From Deltaproteobacteria bacterium (GTDB lineage: Bacteria > Myxococcota > UBA727 > VGSZ01): a DNA stretch of 36,544 nucleotides. The notes under the pieces are model-generated. The model was not told the origin of the DNA and ran no database searches. It was given only the letters and a program-made list of their open reading frames with translations. Positions 17,644-27,861 of this stretch are shown here, piece after piece; positions within the stretch are counted from its first letter, which is position 1; the number at the start of each line of letters is the position of its first letter. A program made the translations under genes and the position numbers. The stretch is taken from NCBI GenBank assembly GCA_020850995.1, contig JADZDP010000026.1, forward strand, positions 1 to 36,544, read 5' to 3'.

Positions 17644-18660
17644 TCAGCTCCCCTTCGTCACGCGGTCCACCAGACCGGGATCATCGACGAAGGGGTTGCG
17701 GTTCTCTTGCAGCGTCGAGATAGCGTCGTTGCGCGCGCGCTCCTGCCCAGACACCGGGTCGAGGCGATGCCAGCCGCGCAGCACGCGCTCCTCGTCGGGC
17801 GGCAGCGCGAGCCCATAGACCGCGGCCACGTAGAAGAGCGCGCGCGCCACGTTGCCCTTGTGCTCGTCGGGCGGCTCGAACACCAGCGCGCCGCTCTGAT
17901 CGGTCCCCATGCGCGCGTCGCCCTGGCGCCACAGCTCCTCGACGACCTCGCCGAAGGGCAGGTTGCCGCGCCGGTTGTTGGCCTCTTGGTCGGTGGGAAA
18001 CAGGTGATGCAGATCGGTGTTCGCCGGGGTGCCCTTGACGCCAGTGGAGCGCGGGCGCGTGTGCTCGGCGTTGATGTGCTCGTGCTCCTCGAGCTCTTTG
18101 CGCGGCCGCACCGCCACGTCGCGACCGCCGTAGACGTCGTGCACCACGCCGCCCTTGCCGTCGACCGCGCCATAGAGCAGGTCGCGGGCGGTGCCGTAGT
18201 CGAACTGCAGGTGCGGTGCCGCCCAGGTGCGCAGCGCCGACAGGAGCGCATCGCCCGAGAGCCCTGGGAACGCGCCCTTGGGCAAGGGCGGCAACACCGC
18301 GCTCGGCTCGCCCGAGAGGCGGCTCGCCAGGCGCACCAAGGTGTCGCCCATGCGCGAGAGCTGCCGCACCGTCTCGGCGGGGATGCTGCCGCTTGTGCCG
18401 CTGGCCTCGACACCGCTGCGCAGGGCCGCCACGGCTGCGTCGATCTCGTCGGTGGTGATGAGGCCGTTGCCGGCTGTGCCCTGGCGCAACACGCCCACGA
18501 AGGCGTCGACGGCGGCGCGCTCGGTTGTGACCATCGACGTCAAGCAGCGCTCGGCCTCGTCGCGCGTCAACGCGCGATCCTTGCCGGCCGCCGTCGCCAG
18601 CGCCTCGCGGATGTGCTGCAAGGCGACGCCCACGTGCTTCGTCGAGACGGTGTCGCTCAC
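17644..18660 (-). CDS. Endonuclease I-like nuclease with EF-hand-like N-terminal region
   Basis: A 338-residue protein. The C-terminal 190 residues match the endonuclease I (EndA/NucM) family: FDYGTARDLLYGAVDGKGG, NAEHTRPRS, DLHHLFPTDQEANNRRGNLPFG (His218, His219), GNVARALFYVAAVYGLALP and LENR-like QENRNPFVDDP. The family cuts DNA or RNA non-specifically with a Mg2+-dependent His-metal site and is usually secreted. The N-terminal 110 residues instead carry two EF-hand-like stretches (GKDRALTRDEAERCL at 26-40 and GNGLITTDEIDAAV at 64-77) that could bind Ca2+. No signal peptide is visible. The start is GTG 18660, overlapping the SCP2-like stop (GTGA). Whether it is exported or used intracellularly cannot be told from sequence. 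Confidence 0.85.
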   Translation of the reverse strand: MSDTVSTKHVGVALQHIREALATAAGKDRALTRDEAERCLTSMVTTERAAVDAFVGVLRQGTAGNGLITTDEIDAAVAALRSGVEASGTSGSIPAETVRQLSRMGDTLVRLASRLSGEPSAVLPPLPKGAFPGLSGDALLSALRTWAAPHLQFDYGTARDLLYGAVDGKGGVVHDVYGGRDVAVRPRKELEEHEHINAEHTRPRSTGVKGTPANTDLHHLFPTDQEANNRRGNLPFGEVVEELWRQGDARMGTDQSGALVFEPPDEHKGNVARALFYVAAVYGLALPPDEERVLRGWHRLDPVSGQERARNDAISTLQENRNPFVDDPGLVDRVTKGS

Positions 18661-19007
18661 GGCGTGCCTCGCACACCGTGAGCGCTGGCGCCACCCTGCA
18701 AGAGGCGCCCGAGCTGCTCGAGCAGGCGCAGGTCACCGGCGTAACCGATGGCGCGGCGCGCGATGGCGCGATCGAGATCGAGGGTACCGTCGACGAGCGC
18801 GGCGAAGGCGTCGGCGCCGAAGTACAGCGCGAGCGCAGCGCCCGGCGTGCCGCCGCGCGTGACCGGCGTGGCGGCGTCGTGCAGACGCAGGGTCCACGCC
18901 TCGTGCTCGACGACGATGGAGATGGTGTCCGCGAGCGCGGGGAACAGCGCCGCGCGCGCGCGGGCCAGCTCGGGGAGCTGCTCCTCGAAGAAGGCGCGCG
19001 GCGTCAT
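18657..19007 (-). CDS. SCP2-like sterol-carrier-domain protein
   Basis: A 116-residue protein with the layout of a bacterial SCP2-type lipid-binding fold: an N-terminal helix (RAFFEEQLPELARARAALFPAL), beta strands (ISIVVEHEAWTLRLHDAATPVT), and the typical ALALYFGADAFAALVDGTLDLDRAIARRAIGYAGDLRLLEQLGRLL. Members bind hydrophobic ligands in a tunnel; the ligand here is unknown. It starts at ATG 19007, nine bases after the stop of the kinase gene (TAG 19017-19019), and overlaps the endonuclease-like gene by four bases, so it sits in the middle of a minus-strand operon. The TAGGCT that includes the kinase stop lies six bases before this ATG and might be an internal promoter. Confidence 0.72.
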   Translation of the reverse strand: MTPRAFFEEQLPELARARAALFPALADTISIVVEHEAWTLRLHDAATPVTRGGTPGAALALYFGADAFAALVDGTLDLDRAIARRAIGYAGDLRLLEQLGRLLQGGASAHGVRGTP

Positions 19008-19016
19008 GCCGGCAGC

Positions 19017-21629
19017 CTAGCGCTCTTTCGCGGGCTTGGGCACGCGCCCGAGCACGGCCTTGTAGGCGCGCGCCAGCTCCTCGGGGCGGAAGCAATCGGC
19101 GCTCTTGCGCCCAACGTTGTCGATGGCGCTCAACGCCGCCGAGGTCTTGCCGGCGACGCGCAGGATGCTGAGCGCCGCGCGGCGCTCGCCGCACGCCTTG
19201 GCGTCGACGAGGTCAAGCGTGGCCATGGCGCCCAGGTCGACGAGCGCCAACGCGCTGCGCTCGGCGAGCACGCCCACCGCGTTCTGGCGCACCAGCGGTG
19301 ACACGGACAGCGCCAGTGGCGCCAGCGCGTCCTCGATGTCGTTCTCGGGCCAGAGCACCAACAAGTCGAGCTCATCGTCGGGCTGGGAGGCGTCGAGGCG
19401 CGCGAGCAGCCAGCCCTGCAGCCAGGGGTCGGTGACCCCTGCGGGCACCGCCTCGTGGTAGGCCGCGAGCGCGGCGGCGTCGTCGGCGAGCACCACCAGC
19501 GCGTGGCCGAGCGCCAGCTCTTGCTCGGCGCTGCGCTCGACCGCGGCCAGGGCGCCGAGGTTGTCGACGACGTCGCGGGCCTTGCCGTCCTTGATGGCCG
19601 CGACGGCCTGCGCGTAGCTCGGGCCCTGCGCGCCTCCGGACCAGGCGGCGACCACCACCAGCACGAGCGCCAGCACCACGGCGAGCGCGCCGGCGAAGAG
19701 CGCGGCCGGCGGCGCGGCGCCGAGCGCGGGGTGCACCCGCGCCAGCGTCGGTGACAGCGGCGCGAGCGCGCGGTTCATCGCCGTCCACGCGCGCGGTGCG
19801 TAGAACGCGACCTGCGCCGCCACGTTTTGCGCAACGTCGCCGAGCTTGCGGAGCGCCGACCCTGCAGCGGCGGACGCGCTCGAGCCCGCCTTGGCGCCGA
19901 ACAGCTCCTCGGAGAGGCCCAGCGCGGGCGGCTGGTCGGGTCCGTCCCGCACGTCGGTGACCGAGTGCACCTGCACCTGCCGGACCTCGGGCAGCGTGGG
20001 ATCGTCGAGGGCGCCGCGCGCGGGCGCGACGCTGATGCCGTCGCCCAGGCCGCTCACGGGCCGCGGGTCGGTGCTCACCGTGGGGTCATCGTGGTCGCGC
20101 TGCGGGGCGTGCGGGCGCGCGGGCGGCCGCGTCGGCGGCTGGCTCAGCGCGGGCACCGGCGAGGCGCGCGCCGTGGCGTCCCGCCCCAACGACGCCGGCG
20201 GCGGCGGGGGCGCCGGCGCCTCGGCGCCGGTCTCGTCGATGGTGCGCATGGCCTCGAGCAGCACCAGCGTGGTTGGGCGCGTGACGTTGCGCTCGCAGCG
20301 CTCCTTCTCGTAGTGGATGCGGAAGAAGCCCTCCTTCTTTTTGCACAGCGCCACCACGGCGCCCTCGCCGCTCATGGCGTCGAAGGTGCAACGCACGATC
20401 TGGCCGTCGTGCACGAAGATCTGACCGACCCAACCCTCCATGCCCTGGAAGTCGAGGCGCGCGCTCTTCTTGCCGATCTCGAGCATCTGCACGATCTCGA
20501 CCACGCCCATCTGCTTGAGCGTGCCCATGACGCCGGTGGGCTGCGGGACGTAGGGCTCGGCCTCGGTAGAGGGCTGCTCGAAGGGTGAGGTGGGCTGCCG
20601 CGTCGGAGCCGGCGGACGCGACGCCGACGCAGGCATCAGCGGCGACGACGAGGGCGGCGGCGGCAAGGGCGGCAGCTCCACCGCGGCGCCCGACGCGCGC
20701 GTGGGCCACTGCGGCTCCGACGCCGCCGGACCCGCGCTCAGCGGCGCGCTGCTGGTGCCGCGCCGCGTGCGCTCGATGCCGGCGTCGAGGATGGCGATGA
20801 CCTCGGCCCACGACTGCGGCCGGCGCGCCGGCTCTTTTTGCAGGAAGCGGTACAGGATGTCGACGACCACGATGCCGGCGTCGGGCACCTGGGTGGCGAT
20901 GGACGGGATGGGCTTGCGGCTATGCGCGGCGAGCACCTCGGCGCTGGTGCCCTCGAACAAGGGGCGCGCGGTCAACAACTGCCAGAGCGTAGCGCCGAGC
21001 GCGTAGGCGTCGCTGCGCACGTCGGCGGGCGCGCCGCGGATCAACTCCGGCGCCAAGAAGGCCGGCGTGCCGAACACGCCAGCGGGCCCGCCCACGAGGG
21101 AGAGCGGCGCCGCGAAGCCGAAGTCTGCCACCTTGACGACCCCGTCGGAGCCAAGGAAGAGGTTCGAGGGTTTGACGTCGCGGTGCACGACGCCGATGGC
21201 GGAGGCGGCGTCGAGGCCCTTGGCGGCGTCGCGCACGGCGGTGAGCGCGTCGAGCACGGCGAAGCGCCCGGCTCGCACCAGGCGCGCGCGCAAGGTCTCG
21301 CCTTCGACCTTCTCCTGCACCACGTACGGCCCGGCACCTGCCTCGCCGACGTCGAGGACGCGCACCACGTTGGGGTGGTTGCGCAGGCCGGCCACCAAGC
21401 GGTTCTCGCGCAGCGCGCGATCCCTGGCCGAGCGATCGCCGGCGAGCGGCGGCTGCAGCACCTTGAGCACGACGAGGCCGCCGTGGCGCTCGGAGGCGCA
21501 CTCGTAGACGCGCGCGACCGTGCCCTCAGCTACCAGGCACACGAGTCGATAGCCCTGCACGACCTCGAGCGTGTGCACGCTCGCGAGCAGGGGCAAATCG
21601 ACCGCCGAGTCGCGTGGCTCGCGGGTCAT
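19017..21629 (-). CDS. Ser/Thr protein kinase with DUF4388 (PATAN) domain and membrane anchor
   Basis: An 870-residue protein. Residues about 25-300 are a Hanks-type kinase: VVLKVLQ (Lys), HRDVKPSN (His149), VADFGFA, FGTPAFLAPE. The glycine loop is degenerate (AEGTVARVY), with only the middle glycine of GxGxxG, so ATP binding may be unusual. After a Pro-rich linker, residues about 368-465 match DUF4388/PATAN (MGTLKQMGVVEIVQMLEIGKKSARLDF and GEGAVVALCKKKEGFFRIHY), a myxobacterial signalling module. A Pro-rich region follows, then a membrane helix (about 643-667) and an Ala/Leu-rich extracytoplasmic domain of about 200 residues resembling HEAT-type helical repeats. ATG 21629 is chosen because the kinase fold starts soon after. 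First gene of the minus-strand run through 16348. Confidence 0.9.
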   Translation of the reverse strand: MTREPRDSAVDLPLLASVHTLEVVQGYRLVCLVAEGTVARVYECASERHGGLVVLKVLQPPLAGDRSARDRALRENRLVAGLRNHPNVVRVLDVGEAGAGPYVVQEKVEGETLRARLVRAGRFAVLDALTAVRDAAKGLDAASAIGVVHRDVKPSNLFLGSDGVVKVADFGFAAPLSLVGGPAGVFGTPAFLAPELIRGAPADVRSDAYALGATLWQLLTARPLFEGTSAEVLAAHSRKPIPSIATQVPDAGIVVVDILYRFLQKEPARRPQSWAEVIAILDAGIERTRRGTSSAPLSAGPAASEPQWPTRASGAAVELPPLPPPPSSSPLMPASASRPPAPTRQPTSPFEQPSTEAEPYVPQPTGVMGTLKQMGVVEIVQMLEIGKKSARLDFQGMEGWVGQIFVHDGQIVRCTFDAMSGEGAVVALCKKKEGFFRIHYEKERCERNVTRPTTLVLLEAMRTIDETGAEAPAPPPPPASLGRDATARASPVPALSQPPTRPPARPHAPQRDHDDPTVSTDPRPVSGLGDGISVAPARGALDDPTLPEVRQVQVHSVTDVRDGPDQPPALGLSEELFGAKAGSSASAAAGSALRKLGDVAQNVAAQVAFYAPRAWTAMNRALAPLSPTLARVHPALGAAPPAALFAGALAVVLALVLVVVAAWSGGAQGPSYAQAVAAIKDGKARDVVDNLGALAAVERSAEQELALGHALVVLADDAAALAAYHEAVPAGVTDPWLQGWLLARLDASQPDDELDLLVLWPENDIEDALAPLALSVSPLVRQNAVGVLAERSALALVDLGAMATLDLVDAKACGERRAALSILRVAGKTSAALSAIDNVGRKSADCFRPEELARAYKAVLGRVPKPAKER

Positions 21630-21836
21630 GTGGGGCGAGTTTCGATCGCAAGGGCCCCGCTGCGCCAGTCTGCGACCGAGGAGGGAGCGGAGCGCCCCGG
21701 TGGGTCGTCGTCGCAGACGCGGTGGACGTTGACACCCCCGATCGGGCCCTGGTAGCACGCACCCCGTTGGGTCGCAGGCCCGACGCGAACGAAGAATCTA
21801 CCCGGTGCACGCGCACCCGAACAAAGAGAGCAAGAG

Positions 21837-22055
21837 ATGAAGCTGGTCACCACCATGATCCTGAGCGCGGCTTTCGCCCTGGCACTCGCGGCCTGCGGCA
21901 CCTCCGAGAAGAAGGCGGCCACCGAGCACCCGACGGGCGAGCACCCCGCCGCCACCCCGCCGGCCGACGGCGCCGCCGCCACCCCCGCCGAGCACCCCGC
22001 TGGCGAGCATCCCGCCGCCACGCCCCCGGCCGCCGACGCGCCCAAGGCGCGGTGA
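21837..22055 (+). CDS. Small lipoprotein with 22-residue tandem repeat
   Basis: A 72-residue lipoprotein: signal MKLVTTMILSAAFALALAAC with lipobox LAAC, then GTSEKKAA and two copies of a 22-residue repeat (EHPTGEHPAATPPADG and EHPAGEHPAATPPAAD). It is rich in His, Glu, Pro and Ala; the repeated EHP/GEHP units could bind metal ions, though this is speculative. It has a good ribosome-binding sequence (AGAG just before ATG 21837) and is followed after 10 bases by the transglutaminase-like lipoprotein gene. The 207 bases between this start and the kinase start hold no other recognisable feature. A secreted envelope protein is likely. Confidence 0.75.
   Translation: MKLVTTMILSAAFALALAACGTSEKKAATEHPTGEHPAATPPADGAAATPAEHPAGEHPAATPPAADAPKAR
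21921..22052 (+). repeat. 66-bp in-frame tandem repeat (2 copies)
   Basis: Copies at 21921-21986 and 21987-22052, each encoding 22 residues. The second copy has drifted in its last third (ADAPKAR against ADGAAATP). Confidence 0.85.
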
Positions 22056-22065
22056 TCGCGCACCC

Positions 22066-23529
22066 GTGGCCAGCTCTTCGGTCTTTCGCCGTCGAGGTCG
22101 GGTCCACGGGCGTGTGATCCTCGGTGCGTTCGCGTTGATCGCGGGCTGCACCAAGCAGGAAGGGACGGACGCGCCCGGCGCGGCCGTCCCTTCTGTCGTC
22201 TCTGCGCCGCCGAGCGCCGCCAACGCGCCGCCGCCGGCCGGCGATCCCGGCAACGTCGTCACCGCCGACATCCAAGCGGGCATCGAGCGCCACATCGCCG
22301 AGCAGGTGAAGCGTGGCGACGGCTACTTCCACCTGAAGTACCGGAAGCCGCCAGCCAGCGCTGGCGACCAGCCGGGCCCCGAGCAGGAGCTCGAGCTCAA
22401 GCTCGTGCGCGTGCACACCGAGTACCTCTCGAACCTGGGGCCCAAGAGCCACTTCGCGTGCGTCGACTTGGTCGACGTCACCGGCGACGTGTTCGACGTC
22501 GACTTCTTCCTGCAGGGTGACCCCGGCGCCATGAGCGTCACCGAGACCACGGTGCACAAGCTCAACGGCAAGCCCTTCTACGCGTGGGAACAGCACAAGG
22601 TCGACAAGACCTGGCAGCGCATCCCGGTGGACCAAGCCAAGGAGGTCCACTTCGGCGTCCGTCGCGGCGAGGATGACTTCGAGTTCCGCTACCAGGGCAC
22701 CATCCCCGAGCTGAAGAGCGGCGCCCGCATGTGGCTGCCGGTGCCCCAGAGCGACGCCTTCCAGACCGTCACCGTCGTCAGCAGCGAGGCGCCTGGCACG
22801 CAGCAGCGCCTCACCGACACGCGTCATGGCAATCAGGTGCTCTTGCTCGAGCTCTCCACCGCCGATAGCGGGCGCTCCTTCGACCTGCGCTACCGCGTGC
22901 ACCGCAAGGAGAAGGCCGCCTACGCCTCGCCCGCTCCCGAGCGGCAGTACCTCGAGCCCGAGGCGCGCGTGCCCATCACCGACAAGTTCCGGGAGGTGTC
23001 CGCCGAAGTGACCGCGGGCAAGGACCAAGCGCTCGTCAAGGCCCGCGCCCTCTACGACCACGTCATCGATCAGATGAAGTACATGAAGTTCGGCGACGGC
23101 TTCGGCCAGGGTGACGCCGTGCGCGCCTGCGGCGCGAAGAGCGGCAACTGCACCGACTACCACTCGTACTTCATTGCGCTCGCCCGCGCCGCCGGCATCC
23201 CCGCGCGCTTCGCCATCGGCGCCAGCATCCCCTCGGATCGCGACGAGGGCGGCATCGACGGCTACCACTGCTGGGTGGAGTTCTACGCCGAGGGCAAGTG
23301 GTGGCCCATCGACATCAGCGAGGCCGACAAATACACGCCGCTGTCGACGTACTACTTCGGCCACCACCCCGCGAACCGCTTGGAGCTCTCCCGTGGCCGC
23401 GATCTGCTGGTGGACCCGCTGCCCGCGGCGGGCCCCATCAACTTCCTGGCGTACCCCGTGCTCGAAGTTGGCGGCGAGAGCGTGAAGGCGCCCGTGACCT
23501 TCTCGTTCGTGCGCTCGTCGTCGACCTGA
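22066..23529 (+). CDS. Transglutaminase-like lipoprotein
   Basis: A 487-residue protein starting at GTG 22066. The N-terminal signal (HGRVILGAFALIAGC) ends in a lipobox, followed by a Pro/Ala linker. The middle region (residues about 60-290) has a beta-rich domain; the C-terminal half is a transglutaminase-like (papain-fold) domain with all three catalytic residues visible: Cys362 in SGNCTDYHSYF, His401 in DGYHCWVEF and Asp416 in PIDISEAD. Such bacterial proteins may cross-link or cleave proteins at the cell surface. It follows the small repeat lipoprotein by 10 bases, suggesting a two-lipoprotein operon, and converges with dnaK (15 bases between stops). The Cys-His-Asp assignment rests on motif spacing. 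The substrate is unknown. Confidence 0.87.
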   Translation: MASSSVFRRRGRVHGRVILGAFALIAGCTKQEGTDAPGAAVPSVVSAPPSAANAPPPAGDPGNVVTADIQAGIERHIAEQVKRGDGYFHLKYRKPPASAGDQPGPEQELELKLVRVHTEYLSNLGPKSHFACVDLVDVTGDVFDVDFFLQGDPGAMSVTETTVHKLNGKPFYAWEQHKVDKTWQRIPVDQAKEVHFGVRRGEDDFEFRYQGTIPELKSGARMWLPVPQSDAFQTVTVVSSEAPGTQQRLTDTRHGNQVLLLELSTADSGRSFDLRYRVHRKEKAAYASPAPERQYLEPEARVPITDKFREVSAEVTAGKDQALVKARALYDHVIDQMKYMKFGDGFGQGDAVRACGAKSGNCTDYHSYFIALARAAGIPARFAIGASIPSDRDEGGIDGYHCWVEFYAEGKWWPIDISEADKYTPLSTYYFGHHPANRLELSRGRDLLVDPLPAAGPINFLAYPVLEVGGESVKAPVTFSFVRSSST

Positions 23530-23544
23530 TCGCTGGCAGCACCG

Positions 23545-25398
<1,854 letters not shown>

Positions 25399-25401
25399 GT
25401 T

Positions 25402-26100
25402 TCAGTTCTCCGCCGGAGGTCCCATGGACACGACGACGACCGCCGGCCGGAGCAGGCGGTCGTGCAGCATGAAGCCGCGCTGGTACTCTTCGCACACGAG
25501 CTGCGCCGGGGTCTCTGCGTCGGGCCGCGACCCGACCGCCTCGTGGCGGGCGGGGTCGAAGGGCTGCCCGAGCGCGTCGAAGCCGACCACGCCGAACTTG
25601 CCGAGCACGTCCTCGAGCTGCTTGGCCACGAGCTTGACGCCGTCGAGCAGCGAGCCGCCGTCGGCGCCGGCCGCGGCCAGGGCGCGCTGCAGGTTGTCGA
25701 GGACGGGGAGGATCTCCTTGATGACACCCTCGTTGGCGAACTTGATGGCCTCGGACTTCTCTTTGGTCTGGCGCTTCTTGAAGTTGTCGAAGTCGGCCGA
25801 GACGCGCGCGAGGCGATCGAACATGTCCTTCGCCTCCTTCTGTGTCTGCGCCAACACGTCTTGCAGCTCGCCCTTGGCCTTGAGCACGCTCTCGAGCATC
25901 AGGTCGCTGGCGCTCTTCTTCTTGGGCGCCTCCGCGGGGGCCGCGGCGCCGTCGTCGAGGATCTCCACCTGCTCGGCGCTGGTGGGCGCCGGCGCATCGA
26001 CGTGCGCTGACGCGCCGCGCGACTCGCGCTCGATCCGTTCGACACTCTCGAGCGCCTCGCGGATCGCTCGATCCGCCGCGCTCTCCTTCGTTTCGCTCAT
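25402..26100 (-). CDS. grpE: Nucleotide exchange factor GrpE
   Basis: A 232-residue protein: the N-terminal region is disordered and charged (MSETKESAADRAIREALESV), then comes a long coiled-coil helix (about residues 95-150, KGELQDVLAQTQKEAKDMFDRLARVSADFDNFKKRQ) and a C-terminal beta domain (LGKFGVVGFDALGQPFDPARHEAV, LVCEEYQRGFMLHDRLLRPAVVVVS). GrpE dimers speed ADP release from DnaK. I chose ATG 26100 (MSETKE) because an AGGA ribosome-binding sequence precedes it; a GTG at 26115 would add five residues. It lies between hrcA (71-base gap) and dnaK (3-base gap). Confidence 0.95.
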   Translation of the reverse strand: MSETKESAADRAIREALESVERIERESRGASAHVDAPAPTSAEQVEILDDGAAAPAEAPKKKSASDLMLESVLKAKGELQDVLAQTQKEAKDMFDRLARVSADFDNFKKRQTKEKSEAIKFANEGVIKEILPVLDNLQRALAAAGADGGSLLDGVKLVAKQLEDVLGKFGVVGFDALGQPFDPARHEAVGSRPDAETPAQLVCEEYQRGFMLHDRLLRPAVVVVSMGPPAEN

Positions 26101-26171
26101 GCCCATCCTCGTCACCCTGGACGTCCGCCCGGACTATGCCCAAACGGCCTCGCTCGCAACCAGGGGACGCG

Positions 26172-27236
26172 TCAGCCGCCGCCGCCGCCCGAGCGCCCGA
26201 GCACCTTGGCCACCACCTGCGCCGTGAGGTCCACCAGGGGCACCACCCGCGCGTAGTCGAGGTGGCGCGGCCCGATGACGCCGAGGGTGCCGAGCGCGCC
26301 GCCGCTGCCGATGGGCGCCACCACTACGCCGCGCTCGGAGAGCGCCGCCGGGTTCTCGTCTCCGATGAAGATGCGGATGCCGGGCGCGGCGTCGGCGCGC
26401 TCGAGCAGCTCGCTGGCGCGCTCGGCCTCTTCGAGCAGGTGCAAGAGCTCGCGCGTGTGCTCGAGGTCGGTGGCGTCCTCGAGCAGGTGGCCGGTGCCGT
26501 CCACCAGCACCTGCGGCGGCTCGCTGGCGCGCAGGCCCTCGGCCGAGAGCGCCAGGAGCTTGCGCTCGAGGCGATCGAGCTCGGCGCGGTGGCTGCTCGC
26601 CTCGGCGAGCAGCGCGGTGCGCGCCTCGGCGAAGGTGTGCCCGGCCAAGAGCGCGTCGAGGCGCTGGCTGGTGCGCTCGAGGGTGCGCTCGTCGGGAGCT
26701 TGCTCGGCCGCGGCGCCGCGCCACTGCAAGAGGCGGTTTTGCACGCGGCCCTCTTCGGTGACGGCGATGAGCAGCACGGCGTCGTCGCGCAGCCGCAAGA
26801 GCTCGACGTGCCTGATGCGCTCCGCCGTGGGCCGCGCTTGTACGACGATGGTGGTGTAACGGGCCAGGCGCGTGAGCACACGGCTGGCCTCACGCAGGGC
26901 GCCGTCGACGCCGCCGTCGACGATGCGCGCCTCGATCTCTGCCTGCTCGGCGCCGGAGGGCGCCTGCCAGCGCAAGAGCGAGTCGACGTAGTAGCGCAGC
27001 CCCCGATCGGTGGGCACGCGCCCCGCCGAGGTGTGCGGCTGGTCGATGAGCCCGCGCTCGTGCAGCGCCGCCAGCACGTTGCGCACCGTCTGCGGCGACA
27101 CGCCGAGCTCCGCGATCTCGGCGATGGCCTTGCTCGCCACCGGCTCGGTGGTGGCGATGTGCGCGTCGATGAGCGCCTGGAGCACGGCGCGCTCACGCTC
27201 GCTCAGCCGCCCAGAACGGTCCTCGTCAGCACGCAT
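26172..27236 (-). CDS. hrcA: Heat-inducible transcription repressor HrcA
   Basis: A 354-residue repressor that normally controls grpE/dnaK and groESL by binding the CIRCE operator. The winged-helix region is clear (LSERERAVLQALIDAHIATTEPVASKAI, SPQTVRNVLAALHERGLIDQPHTSAGRVPTDRGLRYYVDSLL), followed by the GAF-like dimerisation part (about residues 110-340). It starts at ATG 27236, with TAGATC seven bases before it, which fits a leaderless transcript. No CIRCE inverted repeat (TTAGCACTC-N9-GAGTGCTAA) was found in the 97 bases before the start or between the genes of this cluster. HrcA may act elsewhere or bind a diverged site. Confidence 0.94.
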   Translation of the reverse strand: MRADEDRSGRLSERERAVLQALIDAHIATTEPVASKAIAEIAELGVSPQTVRNVLAALHERGLIDQPHTSAGRVPTDRGLRYYVDSLLRWQAPSGAEQAEIEARIVDGGVDGALREASRVLTRLARYTTIVVQARPTAERIRHVELLRLRDDAVLLIAVTEEGRVQNRLLQWRGAAAEQAPDERTLERTSQRLDALLAGHTFAEARTALLAEASSHRAELDRLERKLLALSAEGLRASEPPQVLVDGTGHLLEDATDLEHTRELLHLLEEAERASELLERADAAPGIRIFIGDENPAALSERGVVVAPIGSGGALGTLGVIGPRHLDYARVVPLVDLTAQVVAKVLGRSGGGGG

Positions 27237-27332
27237 GCCGATGGATCTAGCAGGTTGGGCGGCGCGAGCCTGCGCCCCTGAGCACACCCGCGCCGTGGCA
27301 GCTGATCACGGGCGCAGCCCAGGCACGCTGGC

Positions 27333-27683
27333 TCACGCGAGCCTCGTGCGCAGCTCGGCGATGGCCCGACGAACCGCGCTCGCGAGTGTGTCGACGTCCG
27401 CGGCTGCCTCGGGGCTGCGCTCGATGACGAGCGCCAGCGCGGCCACCTGCGCGGCCCCGAGGTTCGCCGCCGAACCCTTGAGCGCATGGGCCGCCTGCCG
27501 CCGCGCCGTCGCCGTCGAGGCGGCCCGCAGCGCATCGAGGCGGAGCGCGCTGTCTCGTTCGAAGAGCGCCACCAGATCGCCGAGCATGTCTTCGCCTGGG
27601 CGCTGCACCTGCGCGCGCAGATCGCGCAAGCGCTTCACCACCACGTCATCGAGGACGGAGCCTTGCTCCCGAGGCTGCGACAT
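27333..27683 (-). CDS. Hpt (histidine phosphotransfer) domain protein
   Basis: A 116-residue single-domain phosphotransfer protein. The signature AAHALKGSAANLGAAQVAAL contains the phospho-accepting His66, and the surrounding helices (VVKRLRDLRAQVQRPGEDMLGDLVALFERD) fit a four-helix Hpt bundle. Hpt proteins shuttle phosphate between response-regulator receiver domains in phosphorelays; no partner kinase or regulator lies next to it. I chose ATG 27683 because GGGGGAG lies nine bases upstream; an ATG at 27692 lies directly after that sequence. The Shine-Dalgarno segment is complementary to the C-rich loop of the small RNA at 30165-30243. It precedes hrcA on the same strand by 97 bases. Confidence 0.85.
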   Translation of the reverse strand: MSQPREQGSVLDDVVVKRLRDLRAQVQRPGEDMLGDLVALFERDSALRLDALRAASTATARRQAAHALKGSAANLGAAQVAALALVIERSPEAAADVDTLASAVRRAIAELRTRLA

Positions 27684-27789
27684 GAGCGGCATCTCCCCCT
27701 GACCCGTCGCCGAACCCTCTGATTTCTAGCAGGCGCGGCGCAGTTGGAAGTTTCTTTCTTTTTTGGCGCGATGTGGCATAGGGTCGCCG

Positions 27790-27803
27790 CACCCGGCCGG
27801 GTG
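27790..27803. repeat. 14-bp palindrome upstream of the 38-residue gene
   Basis: CACCCGGCCGGGTG is a perfect dyad in the leader or promoter region of the lipopeptide gene, 58 bases before its start codon. It might be an operator or a leader hairpin. The region from 27745 to 27775 upstream of it is unusually T-rich for this window. Confidence 0.45.
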
Positions 27804-27861
27804 GCCTGGGGTTGTGCATACGCATCGTTGGTTGGCCACTTGGCCTTTTAGGAGTCCGTCC

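Noticed and set aside
27237..27332. CIRCE operator before hrcA
   Set aside because: No TTAGCACTC/GAGTGCTAA-like dyad found by eye.
27770..27795. A TGGCA-containing segment upstream of the lipopeptide gene as a second sigma-54 promoter
   Set aside because: The GG to GC distance is one base short and the -12 half is poor.
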